Assembly: GCF_019880365.1 (NCBI RefSeq)
Contig: NZ_CP082271.1
Coordinates: 1,302,001-1,366,000 of the forward strand
Length of the DNA stretch: 64,000 nucleotides
Direction: 5' to 3'
Source of the DNA: Pseudomonas sp. DNDY-54
Lineage (GTDB): Bacteria > Pseudomonadota > Gammaproteobacteria > Pseudomonadales > Pseudomonadaceae
Part shown: positions 50,450-60,600 of the stretch, in pieces
Layout: the number at the start of each line of letters is the position of its first letter
Numbering within the stretch: the stretch's first letter is position 1
The notes under the pieces: generated by a model
Seen by the model: only the letters and a program-made list of their open reading frames with translations
What the model was told of the DNA's origin: nothing
Databases searched by the model: none
Position numbers and translations under genes: made by a program

Positions 50450-52801
50450 ATGAAACGTCTGCTGCTACCTGCGGTAATTTCCGCACTGATGATTGCCGAA
50501 GTTCACGCCGAGTCCTTCACCATCTCCGATATACGTGTCAATGGCCTGCAGCGGGTCTCCGCAGGCAGCGTATTCGGCGCGCTGCCATTGAATGTCGGAC
50601 AGGCCGCTGATGACAGTCGTCTGGTAGATGCAACCCGCGCACTGTTCCGCACTGGTTTCTTCGAGGACATCCAGCTCGGACGTGAAGGCGATGTGCTCGT
50701 GATCAACGTTGTTGAGCGACCGTCGATCTCAGGTATCGAAATCGATGGCAACAAGGCGATCAAGACCGAAGACTTGCTTTCCGGTTTGCAACAGTCGGGG
50801 CTTGCGGAGGGTGAAATCTTCCAGCGCGCCACGCTCGAAGGTGTGCGCAACGAGTTGCAGCGCCAGTACGTGGCGCAGGGCCGTTATTCCGCCACCATCG
50901 AAACGGAGGTGGTCCCGCAGCCACGTAACCGCGTTGCCTTGAAAATCAATATCAACGAAGGCTCCGTCGCGGCGATTAAACATATTAACGTTGTCGGCAA
51001 TTCGGTGTTTCCGGACGAAGATCTCACCGATCTGTTCGAGCTCAAAACCAGTAACTGGTTGTCGTTCTTCCGCAACGACGACAAATATGCCCGTGAAAAG
51101 CTATCCGGCGACCTCGAACGGTTACGTTCGTATTATCTGGATCGCGGCTACATCAATATGGATATCACTTCTACTCAGGTATCGATAACACCGGATAAAA
51201 AAGACGTCTATATCACTGTCAACATTGCTGAAGGTGATCGTTATACCGTCAGCGACGTTAAGTTGAGTGGTGATTTGAAAGTGCCGCAGGACGAGCTGCA
51301 GTCGCTGCTGTTGGCAAAGGAAGGTCAAGTCTTTTCACGCAAGGTGATGACTACCACCTCGGAACTGATCACGCGGCGCCTGGGTAACGAAGGTTATACC
51401 TTTGCCAACGTCAACGGCGTCCCGGAAACCAACGACGAAGACAACACTGTCGCGATCACCTTTGTGGTTGATCCGGGGAAGCGGGCCTATGTCAATCGCA
51501 TCAACTTCCGCGGAAACACCAAGACCGAAGACGAAGTGTTGCGTCGCGAGATGCGTCAGATGGAAGGAGGCTGGGCCTCTACATATCTGATCGATCAGTC
51601 CAAAACACGTTTGGAGCGTCTAGGCTTCTTCAAGGAAGTGAACGTCGAAACGCCTCAGGTGCCAGGCACCGATGACCAGATTGATGTCAACTACAGTGTT
51701 GAAGAGCAACCATCCGGCTCGATCATGGCGAGCATAGGCTTCGCGCAGAATGCCGGCCTTATTCTTGGCGGGTCGATCAGCCAGAACAACTTCCTGGGTA
51801 CCGGCAACCGCGTCAGTGTCGGGCTCACCCGCAGCGAATACCAGTCGCGTTACAACTTCGGTTTCGTAGATCCCTACTGGACCGAAGACGGCGTCAGCCT
51901 CGGGTACAACGCCTTCTATCGCACCACCGACTACGACGAACTGGACTATGACGTGTCCAGCTACTCGGTCGACAGCTTGGGTGGTGGCGTAAATATTGGC
52001 TATCCGATCAGTGAGACGTCGAGGCTATCGTTTGGCCTGTCCGCGCAGCAGGATACGATCGACAGCGGCCGCTACACCGTTGATGAGATTTTTGATTTCA
52101 TGGAAGAAGAGGGCGACAGCTACCTCAATTTCAAGGCCTCGGTAGGTTGGTCCGAATCTACGCTGAACCGTGGCGTGCTGGCGACGCGGGGTCACTCACA
52201 GAGCCTTTCCCTCGAAACCACCATCCCGGGCAGCGATCTGTCTTTCTATAAACTCGATTACAACGCGCAGCTGTTCGTGCCGGTCACGCAGACATACACC
52301 ATGCGTCTGCACACTCAGCTGGGCTATGGCGATGCCTACGGGTCTACCTCACGCTTGCCGTTCTATGAGCATTACTATGCGGGCGGATTCAATTCGGTTC
52401 GCGGCTTCGAGGACAGCAGCCTTGGGCCGCGGAGTACGCCGAGTGATGGCAGCAACGCCGGCACCGAAAGGGATCCAGATCAGGACGCGCTGCCGTTCGG
52501 CGGCAACGTGCTCATCCAGGGTGGAATGGAGTTGCTGTTCCCAATGCCGTTCGTCAAGGATCAGCGTTCGCTGCGTACCTCGGTGTTCTGGGATGTCGGT
52601 AACGTCTACGATACCAACTGCCCGTCGGGCTCTACCAAGTGCAGCGATATCGACATAGGCGATGTAGCCAGCTCGGTTGGTGTTGGCCTCACCTGGATTA
52701 CCGCCATGGGGCCCTTGAGTTTTAGCCTGGCGATGCCGGTTATGAAGCCGGACGAAGCCGATACTCAGGTGTTCCAGTTCTCGCTTGGCCAAACCTTTTA
52801 A
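50450..52801 (+). CDS. bamA: Outer-membrane assembly factor BamA
   Basis: 783 residues from ATG 50450 (AAAGGA upstream); other in-frame starts at 50393-50396 are too early. Signal peptide of 20 residues (ending VHA). Five POTRA domains follow (about 21-420; for example FTISDIRVNGLQRVSAGSVF and YVNRINFRGNTKTEDEVLRREM), then the 16-strand barrel with YYAGGFNSVRGFEDSSLGPR and a C-terminal phenylalanine (FSLGQTF). It inserts outer-membrane proteins. A hairpin follows before ompH. Confidence 0.98.
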   Translation: MKRLLLPAVISALMIAEVHAESFTISDIRVNGLQRVSAGSVFGALPLNVGQAADDSRLVDATRALFRTGFFEDIQLGREGDVLVINVVERPSISGIEIDGNKAIKTEDLLSGLQQSGLAEGEIFQRATLEGVRNELQRQYVAQGRYSATIETEVVPQPRNRVALKININEGSVAAIKHINVVGNSVFPDEDLTDLFELKTSNWLSFFRNDDKYAREKLSGDLERLRSYYLDRGYINMDITSTQVSITPDKKDVYITVNIAEGDRYTVSDVKLSGDLKVPQDELQSLLLAKEGQVFSRKVMTTTSELITRRLGNEGYTFANVNGVPETNDEDNTVAITFVVDPGKRAYVNRINFRGNTKTEDEVLRREMRQMEGGWASTYLIDQSKTRLERLGFFKEVNVETPQVPGTDDQIDVNYSVEEQPSGSIMASIGFAQNAGLILGGSISQNNFLGTGNRVSVGLTRSEYQSRYNFGFVDPYWTEDGVSLGYNAFYRTTDYDELDYDVSSYSVDSLGGGVNIGYPISETSRLSFGLSAQQDTIDSGRYTVDEIFDFMEEEGDSYLNFKASVGWSESTLNRGVLATRGHSQSLSLETTIPGSDLSFYKLDYNAQLFVPVTQTYTMRLHTQLGYGDAYGSTSRLPFYEHYYAGGFNSVRGFEDSSLGPRSTPSDGSNAGTERDPDQDALPFGGNVLIQGGMELLFPMPFVKDQRSLRTSVFWDVGNVYDTNCPSGSTKCSDIDIGDVASSVGVGLTWITAMGPLSFSLAMPVMKPDEADTQVFQFSLGQTF

Positions 52802-52805
52802 TCAC

Positions 52806-52822
52806 CTGGAGCGATGCTCCAG
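52806..52822 (+). promoter_or_regulatory. Hairpin between bamA and ompH
   Basis: CTGGAGC, loop GAT, GCTCCAG (52806-52822), 4 bases after the bamA stop. Compact 7-bp stem without a T run; may set the bamA to ompH mRNA ratio. Confidence 0.45.
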
Positions 52823-52849
52823 CGCATTTCATGAAGAGTGGTAAATACC

Positions 52850-53353
52850 GTGCGTAAGCTGACCCAATTGCTTGTTGTTACCGCTGCTCTGGTAGCGACC
52901 CCCGCATTCGCCGAAATGAAGATCGCGGTGATGAACTACCAGATGGCACTGCTTGAATCAGACGCTGCCAAGCGCTATTCAGTGGACGCAGAAAAGAAGT
53001 TCGGCCCACAGCTGGAGAAGCTCAAGGGGCTGGAAAGTGATGCCAAGCGCATCCAGGACCGTCTTGGCAAGGACGGTGACAAGATGCAGCAAGCCGAACG
53101 TGAGCGTCTCGAGCTGGAATTCAAGCAGAAGGCCCGCGACTTCCAGTTCCTCTCTAAAGAGCTCAATGAGTCCAAGGCAGCCGCCGATCGCGACATGCTC
53201 AAGCAGCTCAAGCCCAAATTGGACAAATCAGTGGAAGAGGTCATCAAGAAGGGTGATTACGATCTAGTGCTCGAGCGCGGCGCGGTAGTTGATGTCAAAC
53301 CGCAATACGACATCACCCGCCAAGTCATTGAGCGCATGAATCAGCAGCGCTGA
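52850..53353 (+). CDS. skp: OmpH/Skp-family periplasmic chaperone
   Basis: 167 residues from GTG 52850 (MRKLTQLLVV); GTG 52838 is an alternative start. Signal peptide ends ATPAFA. The mature protein has a short beta core (MKIAVMNYQMALLESDAA ... YDLVLERGAVVDVKPQYDITRQVIERM) and long Lys/Glu/Gln-rich coiled-coil arms (about 55-125), the jellyfish shape of Skp trimers. It carries unfolded outer-membrane proteins through the periplasm to BamA. Overlaps lpxD by 1 base. Confidence 0.93.
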   Translation: MRKLTQLLVVTAALVATPAFAEMKIAVMNYQMALLESDAAKRYSVDAEKKFGPQLEKLKGLESDAKRIQDRLGKDGDKMQQAERERLELEFKQKARDFQFLSKELNESKAAADRDMLKQLKPKLDKSVEEVIKKGDYDLVLERGAVVDVKPQYDITRQVIERMNQQR

Positions 53354-54423
53354 TGAACACTGTTGTCTATACGCTCGGCGATCTGGCCGAGCGGCTCGGG
53401 GCGGAGCTGCACGGTGATCCCTCGCTTCAGGTGTCCGGGCTGGCCACGTTACAAGATGCCGGCCCAGAGCAGCTGAGCTTTCTGGCCAATGCGCAGTATC
53501 GAAAGTTTCTCGGTACTACCCGTGCGGGGGGCGTGCTGTTGACGCCCAATGATGCTGAAGGTTATTCGGGCGCCACACTCGTCGTTGCCAATCCGTATTT
53601 GGCCTATGCTCGGCTTTCGCATCTGTTTGAAAGGCGTCCCTTTACGCCCGTTGGTGTCCACCCTAGTGCAATTGTTGACCCCAGTGCGGAGGTTGATCCC
53701 ACCGCTCGTATCGGGGCTCAGGTGGTGATTGAGGCAGGTGCCTGGATCGGTCCAGATGTTGAGATAGGCTCTCAGACAGTCGTTGGCGCGCGAAGCCGTG
53801 TCGGTGCGGGTGGCCGGCTTGCTGCTCGCGTGACCCTATGCCATGACGTAACCATCGGTAAGCGGGTGGTCATCCAGCCCGGTGCGGTGATTGGCGGGGA
53901 GGGCTTCGGTTTCGCTAATGAGCGGGGCAGCTGGGAAAAAATAGCCCAGCTTGGCGGTGTGCGTATCGGTGACGATGTGGAGATCGGTGCGAATACAACC
54001 ATAGATCGCGGTGCGATATCGGACACGGTGATCGGTAACGGCGTGAAGCTGGATAACCAAATCATGATTGCGCATAACGTCCAGATCGGTGACAACACGG
54101 CGATGGCGGGTTGTTCTGGAATTTCCGGCAGTACGAAGATCGGACGAAATTGCATGATTGCCGGTGGTGCCGGCCTCGTTGGGCATATCGAGGTCTGCGA
54201 CAACGTGTTCATTACCGGAATGACGATGGTCACCCGATCGATTACCGAGCCGGGAAGCTATTCGTCAGGGACAGCCATGCAGCCCGCCGCCGAATGGCGT
54301 AAAAGTGCTGCGCGAATTCGTCATCTCGACGACATGGCTCGTCGCCTCCAACAAGTGGAAAAACGCCTGGCTTCCGTGACCCCATCCGGGGATACGTCTT
54401 CTGATCCTGACCCTATTGGCTGA
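53353..54423 (+). CDS. lpxD: UDP-3-O-(3-hydroxyacyl)glucosamine N-acyltransferase
   Basis: 356 residues. N-terminal uridine-binding domain (LGDLAERLGAELHGDPSLQV), then a left-handed beta helix of hexapeptide repeats (PSAIVDPSAEVDPTARIGAQ onward), the catalytic-His region DNQIMIAHNVQIGDNTAMAG and a C-terminal helix. Third step of lipid A synthesis. The last part (after GTAMQPAAEWRKSAARI) is a polar tail. TGATG junction with ompH/skp. Confidence 0.98.
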   Translation: MNTVVYTLGDLAERLGAELHGDPSLQVSGLATLQDAGPEQLSFLANAQYRKFLGTTRAGGVLLTPNDAEGYSGATLVVANPYLAYARLSHLFERRPFTPVGVHPSAIVDPSAEVDPTARIGAQVVIEAGAWIGPDVEIGSQTVVGARSRVGAGGRLAARVTLCHDVTIGKRVVIQPGAVIGGEGFGFANERGSWEKIAQLGGVRIGDDVEIGANTTIDRGAISDTVIGNGVKLDNQIMIAHNVQIGDNTAMAGCSGISGSTKIGRNCMIAGGAGLVGHIEVCDNVFITGMTMVTRSITEPGSYSSGTAMQPAAEWRKSAARIRHLDDMARRLQQVEKRLASVTPSGDTSSDPDPIG

Positions 54424-54506
54424 TCGCCTCGCTAAAGGCGTCGTCATCGGGTTGTACGGCGTGATGCCGTGCTGGCTCTCATAATACTTACGGGCTTTCC
54501 CTTTAT

Positions 54507-54947
54507 ATGATGGATATCAACGAGATTCGCGAATACCTGCCCCACCGCTATCCGTTTCTGCTGGTGGATCGGGTGGTGGAGTTGGACACGGAGGCCAAGC
54601 GTGTTCGCGCTTATAAGAACGTGACCATCAACGAGCCGTTTTTCAACGGCCATTTCCCTCAGCACCCGATCATGCCTGGCGTGTTGATCATCGAAGCGAT
54701 GGCGCAAGCGGCGGGGCTACTTGGCTTCAAGATGATGGGCGCAAAGCCAGCCGACGGCACGCTCTATTATTTTGTGGGCTCGGATAAGTTGCGCTTTCGT
54801 CAGCCGGTCGTGCCGGGCGATCAGCTTGTGCTTGAAGCATCTTTCATAAGCGCGAAGCGAGGAATCTGGAAGTTCGATTGCCGGGCCACGGTTGATGGCA
54901 AACCGGTATGCTCCGCCGAAATCATTTGTGCGGAACAGAAGATATGA
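54507..54947 (+). CDS. fabZ: 3-hydroxyacyl-ACP dehydratase FabZ
   Basis: 146 residues. Hot-dog fold with catalytic His49 and Glu63 in FNGHFPQHPIMPGVLIIEAM and the opening LPHRYPFLLVDRV. It dehydrates 3-hydroxyacyl-ACP in fatty-acid elongation and competes with LpxA and LpxD for the same substrate pool. ATG 54507 is used; ATG 54510 is one codon later. Stop overlaps lpxA start. Confidence 0.98.
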   Translation: MMDINEIREYLPHRYPFLLVDRVVELDTEAKRVRAYKNVTINEPFFNGHFPQHPIMPGVLIIEAMAQAAGLLGFKMMGAKPADGTLYYFVGSDKLRFRQPVVPGDQLVLEASFISAKRGIWKFDCRATVDGKPVCSAEIICAEQKI

Positions 54948-55720
54948 CTTTGATCGACCCTCGCGCCATCGTCGATCCTGCGGCCCTGCTGGCGGATGAC
55001 GTTCAGGTCGGTCCCTGGTCGATTATTGGCCCGGACGTCGAGATAGGCGAGGGGACGGTGATCGCGTCCCACGTGGTCATTAAAGGGCCGACTCGCATCG
55101 GCCGCAGCAATCGAATTTTCCAGTTTTCCTCCATCGGCGAGGACACGCCTGATCTCAAGTACAAAGGCGAGCCGACGCGCTTGGTGATTGGAGATCACAA
55201 TGTCATTCGTGAAGGTGTCACGATTCACCGCGGCACCGTACAGGACCGTAGCGAGACCACGATCGGTGACCACAATCTGATCATGGCCTACGCGCATATC
55301 GGCCACGACAGTGTCATTGCCAACCATTGCATTTTAGTCAACAACACCGCCTTGGCGGGTCACGTGCATGTCGGTGACTGGGCGATTCTGTCCGGCTATA
55401 CCTTGGTCCATCAGTACTGTCACATCGGCGCGTACAGTTTCTCGGGGATGGGGACCGCCATCGGTAAGGACGTTCCCGCATTTGTCACGGTGTTCGGCAA
55501 CCCGGCTGAGGCCCGCAGCATGAACTTTGAGGGCATGCGTCGGCGTGGCTTCAGTGACGAAGCCATACTGGCGTTGCGTAACGCCTACAAGATCGTTTAC
55601 CGCAAAGGGTTGACTGTCGACGCCGCCCTGGCCGCCCTCGCCGCGGATGCCAGAGCATTTCCCGAAGTTGCCCTGTTCCGGGATTCGGTCCAGGCCTCGA
55701 ACCGCGGCATCACACGCTGA
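54944..55720 (+). CDS. lpxA: UDP-N-acetylglucosamine acyltransferase
   Basis: 258 residues from ATG 54944 (ATGA overlap with fabZ). Hexapeptide beta-helix (IDPRAIVDPAALLADDVQVGPWSIIG), catalytic His in MAYAHIGHDSVIANHC (about 120-126), and the C-terminal helical domain from VFGNPAEARSMNFEGMRRRG. First committed step of lipid A synthesis. Confidence 0.98.
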   Translation: MTLIDPRAIVDPAALLADDVQVGPWSIIGPDVEIGEGTVIASHVVIKGPTRIGRSNRIFQFSSIGEDTPDLKYKGEPTRLVIGDHNVIREGVTIHRGTVQDRSETTIGDHNLIMAYAHIGHDSVIANHCILVNNTALAGHVHVGDWAILSGYTLVHQYCHIGAYSFSGMGTAIGKDVPAFVTVFGNPAEARSMNFEGMRRRGFSDEAILALRNAYKIVYRKGLTVDAALAALAADARAFPEVALFRDSVQASNRGITR

Positions 55721-55721
55721 C

Positions 55722-56855
55722 ATGGCCAGGCCGCTGACAGTCGCGCTGGTGGCCGGCGAAGCATCCGGCGACATCCTTGGTTCAGGGTTAATGCAAGCGC
55801 TCAGGTCGCAGCACCCGGATGTCGAGTTCGTTGGGATCGGCGGACCCCGAATGGAGGCGCAGGGACTTAAACCTTACTTCCCAATGGAGCGTCTGGCTGT
55901 CATGGGGCTGGTAGAGGTGCTGGGTCGCTTGCCAGAGCTTCTGGCGCGTCGCAAGCGGTTGCTCAAAACCTTTCTCGACTTGCGCCCTGATGTGTTCATC
56001 GGTATTGATGCACCAGATTTCAACCTGGATCTGGCGCTCAGGCTGCGACGAAACGGCATCAAAACCGTGCATTACGTCAGTCCCTCGGTATGGGCCTGGC
56101 GGCAGAAGCGCGTGCTGAAGATTCGTGACGCCTGCGATCTGATGCTTACGCTATTCCCCTTTGAGGCGAAGTTCTACGACGAGCATCAAGTATCCGTACG
56201 GTTCGTCGGTCATCCGCTCGCTGACACAATTCCGCTGGCACCTGATCGGGTTGCTGCTAGGGATGCGCTGAACTTACCTCAGGAGGGCTCGATCGTTGCG
56301 CTGATGCCAGGAAGCCGGGGTGGCGAGGTGGGCCGTCTGGGCGAGCTTTTTATTGCAGCTGCTGATCGGCTGCGCTCAATGCGGCCCGGGATTCGGTTTG
56401 TGGTGCCCTGCGCCAATCCCGAGCGCCGTGCGCAGCTCGAGCAGATGCTGGTAGGTCGCGATTTGCCGCTGACATTGCTCGATGGTCGGTCGCATGAGGC
56501 GCTGGCCGCCTGCAATGCCGTGCTAATTGCTTCCGGCACCGCGACGCTGGAGGCGTTGCTGTACAAGCGACCCATGGTCGTTGCGTATAGCGTGGCGCCG
56601 CTGACCTTTCGGATCCTCAAGCGGATGGTGAGGAGTCCATACGTGGCGTTGCCCAATCTGCTGGCGCAGCGGCTTCTGGTGCCTGAGCTGTTGCAGGATG
56701 CGGCTACCCCGGAGGCGATGGCGCAGTTGTTGTCGCCCTTACTCGACAATGGCGACGTGCAGACCGAAGGTTTCGACGCTATTCATCGCACCCTGCGCTG
56801 TGATGCGTCAAATGAGGCTGCCAGCGCGGTGCTCGAGCTGGTTAGAGCGAGCTAA
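55722..56855 (+). CDS. lpxB: Lipid-A-disaccharide synthase
   Basis: 377 residues from ATG 55722, 1 base after the lpxA stop. GT19 family motifs: ALVAGEASGDILGSGLM, VEFVGIGGPRMEAQG, IDAPDFNLDLALRLRR, HYVSPSVWAWRQKRV and ALMPGSRGGEVGRL. It joins UDP-diacylglucosamine and lipid X. TAATG junction with rnhB. Confidence 0.98.
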   Translation: MARPLTVALVAGEASGDILGSGLMQALRSQHPDVEFVGIGGPRMEAQGLKPYFPMERLAVMGLVEVLGRLPELLARRKRLLKTFLDLRPDVFIGIDAPDFNLDLALRLRRNGIKTVHYVSPSVWAWRQKRVLKIRDACDLMLTLFPFEAKFYDEHQVSVRFVGHPLADTIPLAPDRVAARDALNLPQEGSIVALMPGSRGGEVGRLGELFIAAADRLRSMRPGIRFVVPCANPERRAQLEQMLVGRDLPLTLLDGRSHEALAACNAVLIASGTATLEALLYKRPMVVAYSVAPLTFRILKRMVRSPYVALPNLLAQRLLVPELLQDAATPEAMAQLLSPLLDNGDVQTEGFDAIHRTLRCDASNEAASAVLELVRAS

Positions 56856-57496
56856 TGCAGATGGGGCTGGATTTTAACCTGGTTGAAGAGCTGGTTGCTG
56901 GCGTCGATGAGGTCGGCCGCGGCCCGCTTTGCGGTCCCGTTGTCACCGCTGCGGTGATCCTCGATCCGAGGCGCCCCATCGAAGGGCTTAATGATTCGAA
57001 GAAGCTGACTGAGGCACGGCGCGAAGCGCTGTTCGAGGAGATTTGTGAGAAAGCGCTGGCTTGGTGCATCGCGCGCGCCGAGGTCCACGAGATTGATCAG
57101 CTGAACATTCTTCACGCCACCATGCTAGCTATGCAGCGCGCTGTGGAAGGGTTGAGTGTGACGCCGCGCTTGGCGTTGATCGATGGCAATCGCTGCCCCC
57201 AGCTTGCGGTGCCCAGCGCTCCCGTGATTCAGGGCGATGCCCAGGTTCCAGCGATCGCAGCGGCCTCGATTCTGGCCAAGGTGAGCCGTGATCGGGAAAT
57301 GTGCGCGCTGGATCTGTGTTATCCCGGCTACGGCCTCGCTGCCCATAAAGGTTATCCGACCCCTCATCATCTGGATGCATTGCAGCGGCTCGGGCCAACA
57401 ATTATTCATCGTCGCTCATTTGCTCCGGTCCGCAATCTGTTGGAACGAGCCTCGTTGACTGACCCTGTTAACGTGATGGTTGCGTTGCCTGTCTGA
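56855..57496 (+). CDS. rnhB: Ribonuclease HII
   Basis: 213 residues. Active-site start VAGVDEVGRGPLCGPVV with Asp18 and Glu19, then LNDSKKLTEARREAL, ALIDGN, and KVSRDREM with the GYPTPHHLDALQRLGP segment. It removes ribonucleotides from DNA and RNA primers. Its start shares one base with the lpxB stop. Confidence 0.97.
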   Translation: MQMGLDFNLVEELVAGVDEVGRGPLCGPVVTAAVILDPRRPIEGLNDSKKLTEARREALFEEICEKALAWCIARAEVHEIDQLNILHATMLAMQRAVEGLSVTPRLALIDGNRCPQLAVPSAPVIQGDAQVPAIAAASILAKVSRDREMCALDLCYPGYGLAAHKGYPTPHHLDALQRLGPTIIHRRSFAPVRNLLERASLTDPVNVMVALPV

Positions 57497-57605
57497 TCGA
57501 TAAGTCGCCACCGCTTGGTAAAGCAGCCCATCACCAGTCGCCTTAATCGCTTGGGCTTTCCGGTACAATCGCCGGCTTATCGTTTCGCCAGTCCAAGGTT
57601 CGTTC

Positions 57606-60600
57606 ATGCCTGTTGCTTTCGTCCATCTTCGTGTACACACCGAGTATTCCCTGGTCGACGGACTGGTGCGTGTGAAGCCGCTGGTCAAATCGGTGGCGGC
57701 CGCCGGAATGCCTGCGGTGGCTGTTACTGATCAAAGCAATATGTGCTCGCTGGTCAAGTTTTACAAAGCGGCCCAAGGCGCCGGAATCAAACCGATTTGC
57801 GGCGCTGATATCTGGCTCGCTGGGCGCGAGGAGGATGGTCCGCTCACTCGTCTGACACTGCTGGCGATGAACAGCAAAGGGTACCGAAACCTTACCGAGC
57901 TGGTCTCGCGGGGCTGGACCGAAGGGCAGCGCAACGATCAGGTCATCATCGAGCGTGACTGGGTGAAGGCTGCTTCCGACGGGCTTATCGCCCTGTCCGG
58001 CGCTAAGGAAGGTGAGATAGGTCATGCGTTACTCGACGGCGAAGAGGCGGTGGCCGAGGCACTGCTCGTCGAGTGGCAGGAAGCGTTTCCGCAGCGTTTC
58101 TATCTGGAAGTGCAGCGCACCAGTCGCGTCAATGACGAAGAGCACCTGCACGCTGCGGTGGCGTTGGCCCAGCGTTGTAGCGTCCCGTTGGTTGCCACCA
58201 ATGACGTTCGCTTCATCAAGCAGGAGGATTTCGAAGCCCACGAAACGCGTGTCTGCATCGGTGAAAGTCGAACCCTCGATGACTCGCGGCGACCGCGGAA
58301 CTACTCCGATCAGCAGTACCTGAAAACGCCGGAGGAAATGGGGGAGCTATTCAGCGACCTGCCCGAGGCACTGGAAAATACCGTCGAGATCGCACGGCGT
58401 TGCAATATCGAAGTGCAGCTGGGCACTTACTTTCTTCCAGATTTTCCGGTCCCTGACGGCATGACGATGGACGAGTACTTCCGCAAGGTCTCGTTTGACG
58501 GCCTCGAGGAACGCCTTGAAGTGCTGCTGCCAAACGACACGCCAGACTACGAGGCAAAGAAGCAAGTCTATGTCGATCGGCTGAATTTTGAGCTCGACAT
58601 CATCATCCAGATGGGCTTCCCGGGCTATTTCCTGATCGTGATGGATTTCATCCAGTGGGCGAAGAGCAACGGTGTCCCGGTAGGTCCAGGCCGGGGGTCG
58701 GGCGCCGGTTCGCTGGTTGCATACGTGCAAAAAATCACCGATCTAGATCCCCTGGCCTATGACCTGCTGTTCGAGCGCTTCCTCAATCCGGAGCGGGTAT
58801 CCATGCCTGACTTCGACGTCGATTTCTGTATGGATGGCCGGGACCGGGTCATCGATTACGTGGCGGAAAAGTACGGGCGCAACGCGGTCAGTCAGATCAT
58901 CACTTTTGGCACCATGGCGGCGAAGGCGGTCGTGCGTGACGTAGCGCGAGTGCAAGGCAAGTCTTATGGACTGGCCGATCGACTGTCGAAGATGATTCCG
59001 TTCGAAGTGGGTATGACGCTCGAAAAAGCCTACGAGATGGAAGAGCCGCTACGGGATTTCCTCGCTGTCGACGAAGACGCCCGCGAGATCTGGGACATGG
59101 CGCTCAAGCTCGAAGGCATTACCCGTGGCACCGGCAAGCATGCTGGCGGTGTGGTCATCGCCCCGACCAAGCTCACCGATTTCGCTCCCATTGCTTGCGA
59201 TGACGAGGGCGGCAGCCTGGTTACCCAGTTCGACAAGGATGACGTCGAACAAGCTGGCTTGGTCAAGTTCGACTTCCTGGGTTTGCGTACCCTGACCATC
59301 ATCAAATGGGCGCTCGAGACCATCAATCGGGAGCAGGCGCGCAAGGGTCTCGAGCCGGTCAACATCGATTTCATCCCTCTGGACGACAAGCCGACCTACT
59401 CGCTGCTGCAGAAGGCCGAGACCACCGCGGTGTTCCAGCTCGAATCGCGCGGTATGAAAGAGCTGATCAAGAAGCTCAAACCAGACTGCCTGGAAGACCT
59501 GATCGCTCTGGTTGCGCTGTTCCGTCCCGGCCCGCTGCAGTCCGGCATGGTGGACGACTTCATCAACCGTAAGCATGGCCGCGCGGAAATTTCTTACCCG
59601 CATTCGGATTATCAGTACGAAGGCCTCAAGCCGGTATTGGCACCTACCTACGGCATCATCCTGTATCAGGAGCAGGTGATGCAGATCGCTCAGGTCATGG
59701 GCGGCTATACGCTTGGTCAGGCGGACATGCTGCGTCGAGCCATGGGTAAGAAAAAGCCCGAAGAGATGGCCAAGCAACGTGGCGGCTTCATTGAAGGCTG
59801 CGCAAACAACGGCATCGATGCTGACCTGGCCGGTAACATTTTCGACCTGGTAGAGAAATTTGCCGGTTACGGCTTCAACAAATCGCACTCCGCTGCCTAT
59901 GGTCTCGTTTCGTATCAGACGGCCTGGCTCAAGGCGCATCATCCATCGCCCTTCATGGCTGCGGTGCTATCAGCGGATATGCACAACACCGACAAGGTAG
60001 TGACGCTGATCGAGGAATGCCGCAGCATGAAGCTGCGCATCGACGCGCCGGATGTGAACAATTCCGAATTCAAGTTCACCGTCAGCGAGGACGGACGGAT
60101 TATCTACGGTTTAGGCGCCATCAAAGGCGTCGGTGAGGGTCCGGTCGAGGCGATATGCGAATGCCGAAATGAAGGCGGCCCTTTCAAGGACCTGTTTGAT
60201 TTCTGCAGTCGTGTAGACCTGAAACGCATCAACAAACGCACCCTTGAGGCGTTGATTCGGGGTGGCGCGCTGGATCGGCTTGGGCCGTATTTTTCCGATG
60301 AGCCGAAGGCCTACCAGGCCAATATTGACCGTAACCGGGCTCTATTGTTGTCAGCAATGGAAGAAGCCATCCAGGCGGCTGAGCAGACCGCTCGGAGTCT
60401 CGACAGTGGCCACATGGATCTGTTTGGCGGGCTTTTCGCGGAACCCGAGGCCGATGTGTATGCAAACCATCGCAAGGCGCGCGAGTTGTCGCTTAAAGAA
60501 CGGCTCAAGGGCGAGAAGGACACGCTGGGGCTTTACCTGACCGGCCATCCAATCGACGAATATGAAGGCGAGGTACGCCGGTTTGCTCGCCAGCGAATCA